Origin: Amphibalanus amphitrite
Lineage: Eukaryota; Arthropoda; Thecostraca; Balanomorpha; Balanidae
Direction of reading: 5' to 3'
DNA length: 64,000 nucleotides
Assembly (NCBI RefSeq): GCF_019059575.1
Contig: NW_024881701.1
Coordinates: forward strand, 558,001-622,000
The stretch's first letter is position 1. Each line of letters starts with the position of its first letter. Below, in pieces: positions 1 to 10,962 of the stretch. Position numbers and translations under genes: made by a program. The notes beneath the pieces are model-generated. The model searched no databases, had not been told where the DNA came from, and saw nothing but the letters and a program-made list of their open reading frames with translations.

Positions 1-84
1 ACCACTTAACTTTTCTACCAAGACCCTCCCGACTTCACCAAAGTCCAGCCACCCCCTTATTACTCCCACGCCATTCCAGCGTAC

Positions 85-3000
85 CTGGTTCTCCAGTTGG
101 GCCGCCGCGCTGGTCTGCGCCCGCTCCAGGTTATTCTTGATCGCCTCCATGTTCGAGAGCAGCAGCGAGGTCTGAGTTCGCTCGCGCTGCGCCGCCTCTC
201 GTTCAGCGAGCAGCCGCGCCTCGGACTCTCTGAGCATGGTGCGCTCCTGCTGGAGGTGTTCGCAGCGCACCTCTGCTCGGGAGAGACGCTCCTGGGCTGA
301 GCTGACACTCTGACGGGTGGAAAGGGTAGACTGTCACAGGGGAGCTGAGAGGAGATGTCTATGGGACAAGTAGAGACACATACGGGGGAGTAAAGAAAAG
401 TGACATTGGAAATATTGTAAAAAAAAGAAAGAAGAATAAATGGTCTCATATGCAGGGTGGATACTCTGGACCAGAATGTTCATAAAACATACTAGATCGC
501 CTAGGCATTACCGGTAGCAGAGTGAATTGATTCACGAGTCATGGGCTGGAAGTCATCGAGCAGAGATTCGGAGAATGGATTCAATCAGCTTCAGCAGACG
601 CCCCACAGCTCTCAAACCTCCAACCCCTGTAGGCCAAACCCTCCCATCCCGTGTCTCATCTCACCTCTCGCAGTGTAGCGATCGTTTCCTCGTACTTGGC
701 CACGGTGACGGCGGCCTTCTTATACTTGTCCTCGAGCGCCGCCGCCTGTCGCTTGTACTGGTCGCTGTTACTCTGAGCGATCGCGAAACGCTCGTCGTTG
801 TACTCGAGACGCGACACGAGCTTCGTGTTCTGTACCCTGTAAACGGAAAGGGCTAGTGTGAATCGTTCAGGTACAGATATGTATGTCATACGGCGCGTGG
901 TTGTCGGTTAAATAGCCACACGTTGTAATGTAACTGAGCTTTCTGTATCTGACAGAACTTTGTAGCCAATTGTAACAACTTTATTCGAAACCCCACAACT
1001 TTAAGTAATGCATTGCCACCAAATCAATTATCATAAACAACAACGCAGTCTACCTTAATTCTCCCCGGTGAGCACTCAGTCTGTATTCCCACCTGTGCTC
1101 GGTCAGCTGGTCCGTCAGCTTCTGTGTCTGCTCGGTCAGCATTTTGACGTTCTCGGCCTGCTCCTTCTTGTAGAAGTCGTACTCCTCGCGCAGTTCCTGT
1201 AACTGCTTCTGTAGCATCTCCACCCGGGCGGCGTCTTCTGCTGACGGCAGGGCGGCCACGGGGGAGGACTTGGCTGCCGGACTCTTGGCCGGGCTGGCCG
1301 CCACAGGTGACTTGCCGGTGACAGACTGGTCGGCGAGCTCCTGGGAAATGAGCCAGGGGGAGGTGAGGTACTTCACTCATGTTTCAGACACAGAGCCCCA
1401 GAATAAGTAGCGCCAGCAGAAGCTCCTAGAGATCAAATTAAAGTTTCAAGTAGCAGTTGAAGAGAATCAATTTTCAAAAATTAACGAGTACGACACGCGC
1501 ATTACTGTTTATCCATGGTTTAATCGTGCAAGCCATTTTCCTCACACTACTTTAACGCTCAGCCTCACTCACCACAAAGCATATCACCCTCCCTCCCCCG
1601 TCACCGACACCGACTAACCTGTGACTGTGTCTGCTGATGCAGCAGCGACCGATACATGTCCCTCTGCCTGACGATGCTCTCCACCATACTCTCCTGACGG
1701 AGACGCGCCACCCGCAGCTCCTCGAGCTCCTCCTGAGCGGCGCTCAGCTCCGCCTGCAGGCGCACGTGCGACTCGGAGCGGGTCACGTCGGCACCGTCAG
1801 CCTCCTCCTGCTGGATGCTCAGCTCGCGCACCACAGCCAGCAGCTCCTGGTTGCGCGCCTGCAGCTCCTCCATGTCACGGAAGGTGACCAGACGCTGCGC
1901 GATCAGCTGGCGGAGGGACAGGAGGGGTGTGATGAAAGAGCTGATTAGATTAGAGTCGAGCGTGATGCGACAAGAAAATCGTTAACGTTGCTGAGCTTAC
2001 TCGCAGGATGTTGACTGTTGAGCAACTAAATCTAGGCTTTTAATTCAATCCAAAACAAGACACGCAGCTATTTCAATGGCAGTATAAATTACAATAATGT
2101 GTCATTACAAATGATGTTCACAGTGTAGTCTGTTTCACTTCCCGCTCATATAAGCAGCTCCCCCTGTCCCCGGTTTTTGTCTCACCCGTCCGGCGGATGA
2201 TGTGTCCAGCTCGAGCTCGTCCCGTGGTGTGGTGACGAACCCGCCGCGAGCCTCCTCCACCTCCTTCAGCAGCACCCGCACCTGACGGACGAAGGCAGCA
2301 TGTTAATTCCATGTAGACTGGCTGTGCGTCGGTGCGAGGATCTGGTGACGATCTGGGGATTAGGGCCCTTAAGTTTATCGTGTAAATATTTTGATGTTTT
2401 GAATCTTCAAGACTGGAGGCTGTGGATGACAATCAAACGTCTACGCACGCACGTGCAGCCACCATTTCAAATATCCCTTCCCTCCACACAGCCCTCCCCG
2501 CTCTCCCTCTCGCCCCTCTCACCTGCGTGGCCAGGTCGGCCGTCTGGGCGGCCAGCCGGTCCCGCTCGTGCTGAACGGTGCGCAGCTGCCGTCGGGCGTC
2601 GTCAGACTCGGCGCGCGCCGTCTCCAGCTCCCGTAGCGCCTCGTCGTTGCTGTCAGTGAGGGCGTCGATAGTCTGCACCGCCGCCTGGTGGAGACGGGGA
2701 GAAACAGTCATAGGACGTCAAACGAAAACAAAGTTAAGTTTCATCATTGAGTCAGCCTATGCAAAAAGTCATGATGCGCCTGAGACTAGGTCGCGTATAG
2801 TTGCAAAATGTATTACAAAATTGAATCACCCAGCCTGCTGTTATATCATATTCCCAACTATGAACTCGCCTGTTCTGGCATTGTGAATTATTACTACCAT
2901 CCACCCCACTCATCCATTCACCTTTCGTCACACCTCCCTCGCTTCCCTTCCCTCTATCCCCGCACCTCGTAATCCTCGCGCTGTCTCTGGATGGCCGGCG

Positions 3001-6000
3001 TGCGCTCCTCGATATCCTTCAGGATCTGGTCGAGGCACAGTTTGAGCTGTTTGCTCTCGGCCTGTGCGGCCGTCAGCTGCTCCTTGGCCTCACAGAACTC
3101 GGTGAATATCTGAGTGAGCGTCATGCCCTGCCGCAGGAGGCGGCTGACGGCGGCGGCGGACGGCGACATGGCTTCCACCGCCTCGTCCGTCAGGTTACCT
3201 GACGGGGAGAGTATATGGTGATTCGTGGTGGCACAGAAACACTGCACAGTGCACAGTCTGGTATGATGCACGGACTGCTGTATTGGGAGCGAGAAAAAAC
3301 AAAACAATGATTCACAAAAATGTTGACAACATGAGAACAGTTCAAGAAACGTTCTGGTTGAACCATACGCTAGTGACTACACTCTCTAGTCTTGTGCCAT
3401 CCCACCCAAAACGTGGCACACCAGTCTTCCCATCTCCCCGTTGACGCACCTCTGCGTGTGATGGCCTGCAGCTGCTCCTCGCACGTTTCCAGCTGGTTGC
3501 GCAGCTGGCGGATCACCTCGTCCCTCTCGACCAGCTGCTGACCGTGCTGGGAGCGCGTCTCGTCCAGCTGCGCCTCCAGCTGGCTCTGCTGCTCGCTGGC
3601 CGAGCTCAGCAGCGACCGCAGCTCGTCCACCGAGCGCAGCATCTCGCTCGACTTGGCCTCCGCCTCCTCGGCGCCCTCTGCATGGAAGCGAAACGTAACG
3701 GCGGTTAGTGAGTGGAGTATGTTGTGAAAGACCTATCACTTCGTAGGCTTATGTATATCTCAAGTGGATAAGCACACTTCATGAGGGGCGTCACATTTTT
3801 CAACAAGGCGTCTCATGACGTTTGCAGATTCACCGTAACTATGTACAGTATATCTAAAAAGTATGTCCCCTGGTTTGGCTCTCCCACAGGAGGCGAATCG
3901 GTAACTTGGCTGAATCCCAGTTGCGGCATCCGGCCGCCAGGGTCGCTGCCGCGCGAGCGGCCTTGACCGCTCGCATGTCATTGGCAGTTCGGTCCCTCCC
4001 CATCTATCCCGAGGTGGGGAGGGGAGAAGAGGGGAAGAGAGGGGAGGGAGCGGCATCCGCTCGGCACTTGGCGATACCTGGCTGACCCCGCGCTCCCTCG
4101 CTGACCTTTGTCCTGCCCTCAGGCGAAGACCGACTTCCTGGCCTGTAGCGGCCCAGCGGAAAACCGAGCTCGCGAGGCGCGACTCCATTGGCCCAATCTT
4201 ATAAATGGAATGCTGTCGTATTCACGGCATTAGATAATATTAATAGTGATACCAGCAGTGTCTGGATGTGGTAAAATACAGTCCAAAATAAACGAAAGCA
4301 CTCAATTCGTGCATAATGCGCCCTCCCATTCAAATAAGCCCGCCCACTTCGATAGATGGTGTAGTTTCTTAGGGCGTAAAAGATGCAAAACACTACCGAT
4401 TTTTTTTTTTTAGCTCGGCCACTGGGACCGACAATATACAATTGGCTGAAATGCATGAAAACCATTTTGCATTTAGGTAATAGCCGTTTTCTGCACCCAA
4501 ACTTTAGCCAGTGACGCCCTGTCCATTCTAAAGCGTTTATAAGATTGGTCCCAGCACCCGATTTTATATGAGGAAGTCGTAACATCTTATTTCTAACGAA
4601 TTTATTATTATGGCCACTTTTACAGGACGTCTATATGTAGAGCTTTGACTTTTACATTTCTTCCTCGTTCAGGAGAAACGTTTTAACCCTCACCGGACCT
4701 TCAGGTTTTCTGAATACCGAGGGACGTTGGGGGTTGGAAATGAGGAAACAACCCCCTTCGCCGATTCGCCCCTAATTGAGCTAGAGCCTCACGAAAGAAA
4801 CGATCGTGTGCGTCGTTACGAAATGCAGCGATTGGTCTCCGATTTAAGGACCAGGGTCAGCCGATGACTTCGGAGGTCAGGTCAAGTGACCCAAGGCACA
4901 GGTTCGGTTTTTGGTAAATAACTTCGCTAAAAATGATCACAGATCCGCGATTTTAGCAGCATCGTGTTTGTCTAGCTCAGGCGTGTCGAATGGTATACTT
5001 TTTCTTCGGGTGAGATCAACTTAACCCTCGCCCGTATAGCGGGGGGGGGGGAGGTCGAACGGACCCCCCTCCCTCGGTTTTTCGCGAATAACTCGCGTAA
5101 AAAGCGGCCGATCGCGACGAAACTTTTGTTACCCTCGCGTTAATCAATTTTACACCCACCCTGAAATTGTCATGACCCTGACCTTAATGACCTTTGACCT
5201 GCGACCTACTTTTCGAGACCATGTTTGGCCGGAATCGCGATTCGGCGTATGTCGGCTCGCATTAGCGGCGCGTTTGCAGTCTTTTCGTGGTTTTAAGCGT
5301 TCAAACATGGGATATGATGTTGCTTCCATGCATTAGGGTGGGTGTCAAGGTCACCGGAAAGTCAGGTCAGGTCATTGACCTTTGATGACCTCGGTTCACT
5401 TTTTCGAGTTTTACATGTTTCTAGGCCAGTTTTAGGAGCTGAATTCGAATTTAGCAGCCATATGAACATTTACGAAGTAGTTTTGGTGCCCTCGTAACAT
5501 GTTGCGAAGCTGTCAGAGGCGGTTGCCACCTACTACGAATACCCTTACTGGTTGACCTGACCTGACCCGACCTGGCCTAAATGCATAAAGACATCATCTG
5601 TGATCAAAACTAACATGATATTCGTGATCAGCACCCCGAAAACCCCATAGCAGCCACGCTTTACGACTTTCTAACAGGCCCGATTTTCCCGACTTTTGGG
5701 TCATTGACCTGACCTGGAAAGTCAACCGATGACCTAGGACCTTAAAATTGGGTATCATCGACTTCCTCTCGTCACGGCCAACACGCTCGTTTTTTCCGCG
5801 AAGCTCTAGCTCGATCAGGGGCGAAACGGCAAGGAAGGGTCCAACGGACCCCCCCCCCCCCTTATACGTTTGCGGCTGGAAAAACACCAATATGGGCGAG
5901 AGTTAAGGTGTTAACCTCGGGTCAAGGTCAGGTCACAGCCCGTCAGGTCACGAAGCTGGTCAAAGGAGGTCATATTGCATATCAATCGATTCGGCAGGTC

Positions 6001-9000
6001 TTTTCATGTCCATTAGTGGCTTTATCGACTCGGTAGCTTTACATAGTTGATCGGGAGTTATTGACGTGACGAAAAACTGATACCCTTGGTTACGTGATAA
6101 ATGACGTCACGCAAGATCAACAAAGCAAAATTAAAGCATCAGACCTTGCAAGGAGCGCATGAAATCACGATTCCGTGTGCTTGAGAATTTGAGATAGTTG
6201 TATATCATTTCCGGACCAAACTAGCGATTTCCATATTCCCCTGACTTTTAATGGTGAGAGACTGACCTGATCTCAGGCGACCCTTCAGAAAATCCGAGAT
6301 ATACATTTATACAAGCTGTGAGACTCTCGATCATACTATAAGATCCTGTAAGTTTCATCTCCCTATGAAAGCTCTGCACTGAGGGTGTAGCGAGGTTGAA
6401 CATTTTAGGAGTGTGCACACAGTCCTAAAATGTTGAGGACAGTTTAGGACAGTTTCACACAGTTCATTTTAGGACTGCTCATTTATGACGTCATAGATCA
6501 GTGACCTGACTTGACGTAAAAATGCGGTTGGCGTAAAAAAATCTGACTTATCAAATCCCGACTAAAACAAAAATCGACTTATAATCCGGTTAATCAAATC
6601 CCGACCATGTTTTTACCTGGCCATTAATGTTCTAGCCTTACAGGTGATTGTTTGAACGCGGAAGATGCTGAATCTTGGTTAACCCCATACTTATCGTATG
6701 ATAAAGAACGTCAGTGTTAGAAAGTTAATTAACAATTTTATTTAGGATAGTTTAATTCAAGTGGGTATAATCCGACTTGACAATTTACTAGGAGGGTTTT
6801 GCAGCGCTATTAGTTCGGCATTTAATTATAAATCATTGCTAAGTTCGATCCGGATATCGTTATTCAATGCTGGCCTTTGCGTCCTCAGAAAGTTGTTTAT
6901 AGTCATGAAGGCTTGCATTGACCCATACTTTCCATTTTTCAGCACTATTATTCGCCGTAGTTGACCAGGTGTTTTCTTCAGCTCTCCCCTGAATCCTTTG
7001 GCTTAGACCTGGCGTATCACCCGTGCATCGCAAGACGCACCTACCACACACAAGTTCATGATCCCCACGAACCCACATCAGCGTCCGTTCGCTTGGTGTG
7101 TGACCCCTTGACCTTTGGCCGCGACAACTGCCAGCCTGCTGGAGCACCCCTCCCTACACGCGCTGCCCCGCCCGCTCCCCTCCCTCCCCCCCCCCCCCGG
7201 GGTCGTGTCACGAAGGTTCGGGCTTACGCTACTACCGGCCGCTGCGCAGCTGTCACCTAGCGCCTGGGAATGTGTGGTCTGGTGCGGATTCAGCCAACTA
7301 CCGGCTCGCGACACCAGCGCCACGTAGTGGCGACGGTACATTCTTTTTAGACACACTGTACATGTCAGTTACTAACGCTTCGCGAGATCGGAAACTTTTT
7401 TTTTAAATCGGAATCGCCCCGTCTCCAGCCTTTCAAAACGTGAATTCACAGTCTCGAACGAGGCACACACGCATCCCATATCCAAAATATTTAGCCGATA
7501 TCTCCGGCCCTCCTCGTTTTCCCGCCCGCACCTTTGTAGAGCTGCGCTAGCCGCTCCTGAGACCGCAGCTGCTGCCGGTAGTTCTCCTCCTGCTCAATCT
7601 CGGCCTCTCGCTGCAGACGGAGCTTCTCCGCCAGCTCGGTGAGCCGCTGCTCCAGGTCGGCCGCCTGCTGCGCCAGTCGCTCCTTTTCGGCCTGCTCCGT
7701 CTCCAGCTGCGGGGAGGATGGGAGGGAAGGGGGAGGTGGTTAGATGGTGGGAAAGCCTAGTGAGGTGCGGGATCAGCTGGCTCGGGGAAATGGTGTTGGG
7801 GCAGCTCGATATTTTTGTTGGGCAATGCATGTATGTCATGGCAGAATGGCGCAAGTTGATTCAGGCATGCAATGTTTTGTTCTGGGTTGAAGACGACTTA
7901 ATATTCTGGATCGTGGATGACGGTGTGCTAAATTGGAAACCGGTGACGAGATAAAGGGGTCCGTGAGCGACGTTTGACAAGTATGCCCCGAACAAGCACG
8001 CCATTGTACCGCACACCGCCCGATCGTTAAGGCGAGGCGTCTGACCTGGTCAATCTTGCTGGCGAGGTCGGCCTGCAGCTGGATGATCTGCGAGCTGTTC
8101 TGGCGGCGCAGCGTGGAGAGCTCCTCGGTGCGCGACTCCAGGCTCTCCCGCAACAGCGACATCTGCTTCTCCAGCAGCTCCTTCTCGCTCACCATCCTCT
8201 TCTCCCTGACACGCACAGAACGGGTCAGGTCTAAACATCAGGGATTTTTTGGTCGTGATATGACGATGCAAGACATTTCATCCAGGACGAAATGTGGAAA
8301 TGTGAAAATTTCATCAAGGATGAAATGTGAATAAAGACAAAATAATTCATTACTGATGTAAAACATCAGAACATTCAACTCTGGCCAGCACCGATAACGA
8401 CGTTTCGGATCGACGGGCGAGAGGAATGCCGGTGTCGTCGATGTTCGGGAAGCACCGTCAGTATATACTTAGATTAAGTCCTACCTCCTCATCTAATAAC
8501 TCTCCCTTCATAAGTCTGTGTCTCATTCATTCCCACCTGTACTGTATGCTGATCTCCTTGGCAGCTATCTCCTCCACCTGAACCAGCGCCTGGCACTTGG
8601 CCGCGTTGGCCGCGGCCAGTTCGGCGCCGCGGTCGGCCAGCTCCGCCGTCAGCCGGGCCACCTCGGCCGCGCGCCGCTCCAGCTGCTGCACCAGACTCGC
8701 CTTGTCTGAGAGCACCTGGTCGCGCTCCCGACAGGTGGCCAGCTCAGCGGCCAGTGCCCTGCAGAAGGGGTTGTTGTTGTTGTTTGTTGTTAAGAAGGGG
8801 CATGGGTGGTCAGACTCTGTGATATTTGGGGAACAATAAAATGGATGTTTGTTTAGAATTCTATTGGCAAATTACATTTTTCAATTGTGTTGGAACAAGC
8901 ACTACAGAAGGAATAGAAGTTTTAATAGCATCCTGAAAAACTGCAAAAATTGTTCCAAAATATTTATTGATCCAAAAGCGCCTTGAAAAGGCTCCCAATC

Positions 9001-10152
9001 AGTCCTGAGAGCTACCTGGTGAGGTCAGCATCTGCCTTCCTGTAGTCTGCAGTGATTGTGGTCAGCTGCTCCTCCAGTTTGGCAGCAGACTGCTGCTGCT
9101 CCTCCAGCTGGCTGGACTGCTTCTGCAGCTCCTGCTGGGCCTCCTGCAGCTGTTCGCCCAGCTCAAACTCATCCTGCTCTGTAACATGATAAGTGGTGCA
9201 GTGTTCTGGTCAGGTAAGTGGTCCAGGGTTAGGGAGTGCCTGAGAGCAGTCCTTCCTACAAGGAGATATGGACAAATAGTCCAAAACTGATGAATTGGAA
9301 AGCATACTTTAGTATGCTCTTTTATTGTGAAATTTTCATTGAAGAGGGACTAAAACTATAGCTGGCTTGGACCTGTGTGTGTTCAACATTTTTGCATCTG
9401 GAGGACAGCTGATTTGGATAAAAGTGGTACCAGTTGATGCACAGGTCTATCTGCCTTAAAGGTGATGGTATCAGTTCCTATCAATTAATACCATGGGCCT
9501 CCAAGCTGAACACTGCCCCATGTCTTGTTAAGGCTTCAGGCAGCTAAATACCCAGAACAAAAGTTCAAAACTCAAAACATGCCTACCTTCCACCATGTAA
9601 TATAACCCTTTAGGGTTTACCATCACTAGGGATCCACACAGCAAGTGTTCAAAGCTGAAACACTTTATGACAGATTCTCTGGTTCCCCATAAACATTGAG
9701 CTAGCGGCAGCAATTTGAGACACTAGCAGGGCTCAATGAGTACTACAAGGCGCAATGAATATGGCATGATGGGGTGCAGGTGCACATGCAATATTTGCTC
9801 TCATTTACAAGCACACAAATTGTTCCCATTCTGCGGAATCTGTTCTGGTCTTTAAACACATTCCGATTCCTGTGCTTCCTTGCAGGACGGAACTTCACCA
9901 ATCAATTTAAAATAGCCCATTATCAGATCATCAGTCAGATAATTTAAACAATTTATTCAGAGTCAAATCACCCTTCATTCATTCGATTTCCTCACCTTTA
10001 AGCACTTTGAAATCGTCATATTCTCTCTTCAGGGACTTCACTGAAGTGTTAAACGTATCAAAAGACTGTGACAACTTATTTCTGACTTCGACCGGTATCA
10101 AAACGATTTCACTCTCTTCCAAAAAAGCCTCAAGCTTTGCTTCAACTTCCAT
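85..10152 (-). CDS. Tpr: Nucleoprotein TPR (Megator), N-terminal half, partial
   Basis: TPR is the long coiled-coil protein of the nuclear pore basket, acting in mRNA export and spindle-checkpoint anchoring. Thirteen coding exons read in transcript order: 10152-9996, 9178-9016, 8758-8537, 8205-8046, 7706-7532, 3677-3450, 3198-2966, 2684-2523, 2281-2186, 1906-1619, 1340-1093, 836-665, 309-85. They join in frame into 843 codons; the rest lies left of the window. Recognition rests on segments that align with vertebrate TPR in the right order: AMSPSAAAV plus RQREDYE (3198-2966), VESIVRQRDMYR (1906-1619), YKKEQAEN (1340-1093) and LLAER with LLLSNM (309-85). Nearly all of it is heptad-rich Glu/Gln/Leu/Arg coiled coil. 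The first in-frame ATG after an upstream TGA is at 10152-10150. The intron 7531-3678 is large and holds repeats. It is divergent from the MTMR2 gene. The identity is firm; individual splice sites could shift by a few bases. Confidence 0.93.
4190..4552. mobile_element. MITE, family A copy 1 (TPR intron)
   Basis: The ends are inverted repeats: GGCCCAATCTTATAAA at 4190-4205 and TTTATAAGATTGGTCCC at 4536-4552. The interior matches a second copy at 61449-61680, for example GAAAACCATTTTG and TAGCCGTTTTCTGCA. It has no coding capacity. I could not read a convincing target-site duplication, so the superfamily is undetermined. Confidence 0.7.
4683..4960 (-). mobile_element. Truncated TTAA-type element, inverted
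   Basis: It begins TTAACCCTCACC. Read in reverse complement it matches the right-hand part of the neighbouring element at 5021-5906: both share CGCCCCTAATTGAGCTAGAG-like sequence, the AAGGACC block and CAGGTCA motifs. Only one end is present. It is probably a decayed fragment beside the complete copy. Confidence 0.5.
5021..5906. mobile_element. piggyBac-like non-autonomous element (TTAA duplication)
   Basis: TTAA at 5021-5024 is followed by CCCTCGCCCGTATA. The right end is the imperfect inverse, followed by TTAA at 5903-5906. G/C homopolymer tracts lie just inside both ends, and the body has many GACCTTGACCT-like motifs. There is no transposase ORF. The exact TTAA duplication with a CCCT start is typical of piggyBac or Kolobok elements. 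It lies in the large TPR intron, and a relative starts near 63140. Confidence 0.65.
5907..7531. other. Remainder of the large TPR intron
   Basis: AT-rich to about 7000, then GC-richer with a C tract near 7187-7198. Part of 5907-6420 shares sequence with 63840-63880 (an AAAGCTCTG-CACTGA-like string) and is probably more repeat debris. No exon, RNA gene or intact element was recognised. Confidence 0.4.
8270..8331. repeat. Two short back-to-back hairpins (TPR intron)
   Basis: ACATTTC pairs with GAAATGT, and immediately afterwards ATTTCATC pairs with GATGAAAT across a three-base loop. The outer ACATTTCATCC and GGATGAAATGT also pair across the whole unit. It lies in the intron just upstream of the 8205-8046 exon in transcript sense. 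Confidence 0.5.
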
Positions 10153-10962
10153 ATTTATGCCGGTCAACACATATCACTGCTCCACCATAAATATTTTCAA
10201 GCCGGGAAGCTAAAGCAAGATACCTATAATTAACTAAAGAGCTAAAGAGCCGGCGTCGTTGTTTCAAGTACTTGTTTCAAAGTTCTTGCCCATCACTACT
10301 CAACAAGTCATAAACTGCGCATCTGCTACAAAAGGGCGACGCCCAAAATTGAGAGTTGAGGCCACTAAAAAGCAGTGTCTAACAGGCGTGAAGCGAGTTT
10401 GCATGTTATTCAAAACAAGAGTCCTCTGTTACGCACGCCCGAGCGATAATTCTAAAGAAAAGGCCTGGGTCATTTATGTCAAGATTCTTATATATGTGAG
10501 AACCTTTGATCACATTGGATCAGGTGAGTAATAGGTGAGATCACAGTTCACACGGAGGCCGCATCTACGATAAATCATACGTAAGGAAGTCCATATGCCT
10601 CGTCTCGCATTACCTACCTCAACCTATGTCATCTCAATCTTCTGAAAAAGTGAGGCGGAGGGCTCTGGGATATTTTATTTTGTATTCCAATTCAAATGTT
10701 GATGTCCTAACACTCCTAACCTTGTTCTGCTGCTTCGCCTGGTCTGTGATCCATAGGGCCCTGCCTGTGACACCAACACTGACACTGACAAATGAGAAAT
10801 CCAGTATGCAAAGTAAAGGGTATATGTCAAGTTATATATGTATATACAAATATACAATAGGCATCAGTTACTGATGTTGTGCTCAATTTGTTTGCAGGCT
10901 CATTCGCACAGCACCATCTGCCGGATTTGGGCTGTAACGAGTTGAGGTGACCAGCTGACACC
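10153..10962. promoter_or_regulatory. Divergent promoter region and MTMR2 5' leader
   Basis: The TPR start codon (10152, minus) and the MTMR2 start codon (10963, plus) face away from each other with 810 bp between them. A good splice acceptor, a pyrimidine-rich tract ending in CAG at 10895-10897, puts an untranslated MTMR2 segment at 10898-10962. A consensus donor (CAG|gtgagt, break after 10523) would make roughly 10250-10523 a non-coding first exon. That exon is inference. No clear TATA box was seen. Confidence 0.5.

Noticed and set aside
10153..10170. Extending TPR upstream to a GTG codon at 10170
   Set aside because: The frame is open there, but the first ATG is at 10152 and animal genes rarely start with GTG; a TGA lies just above.
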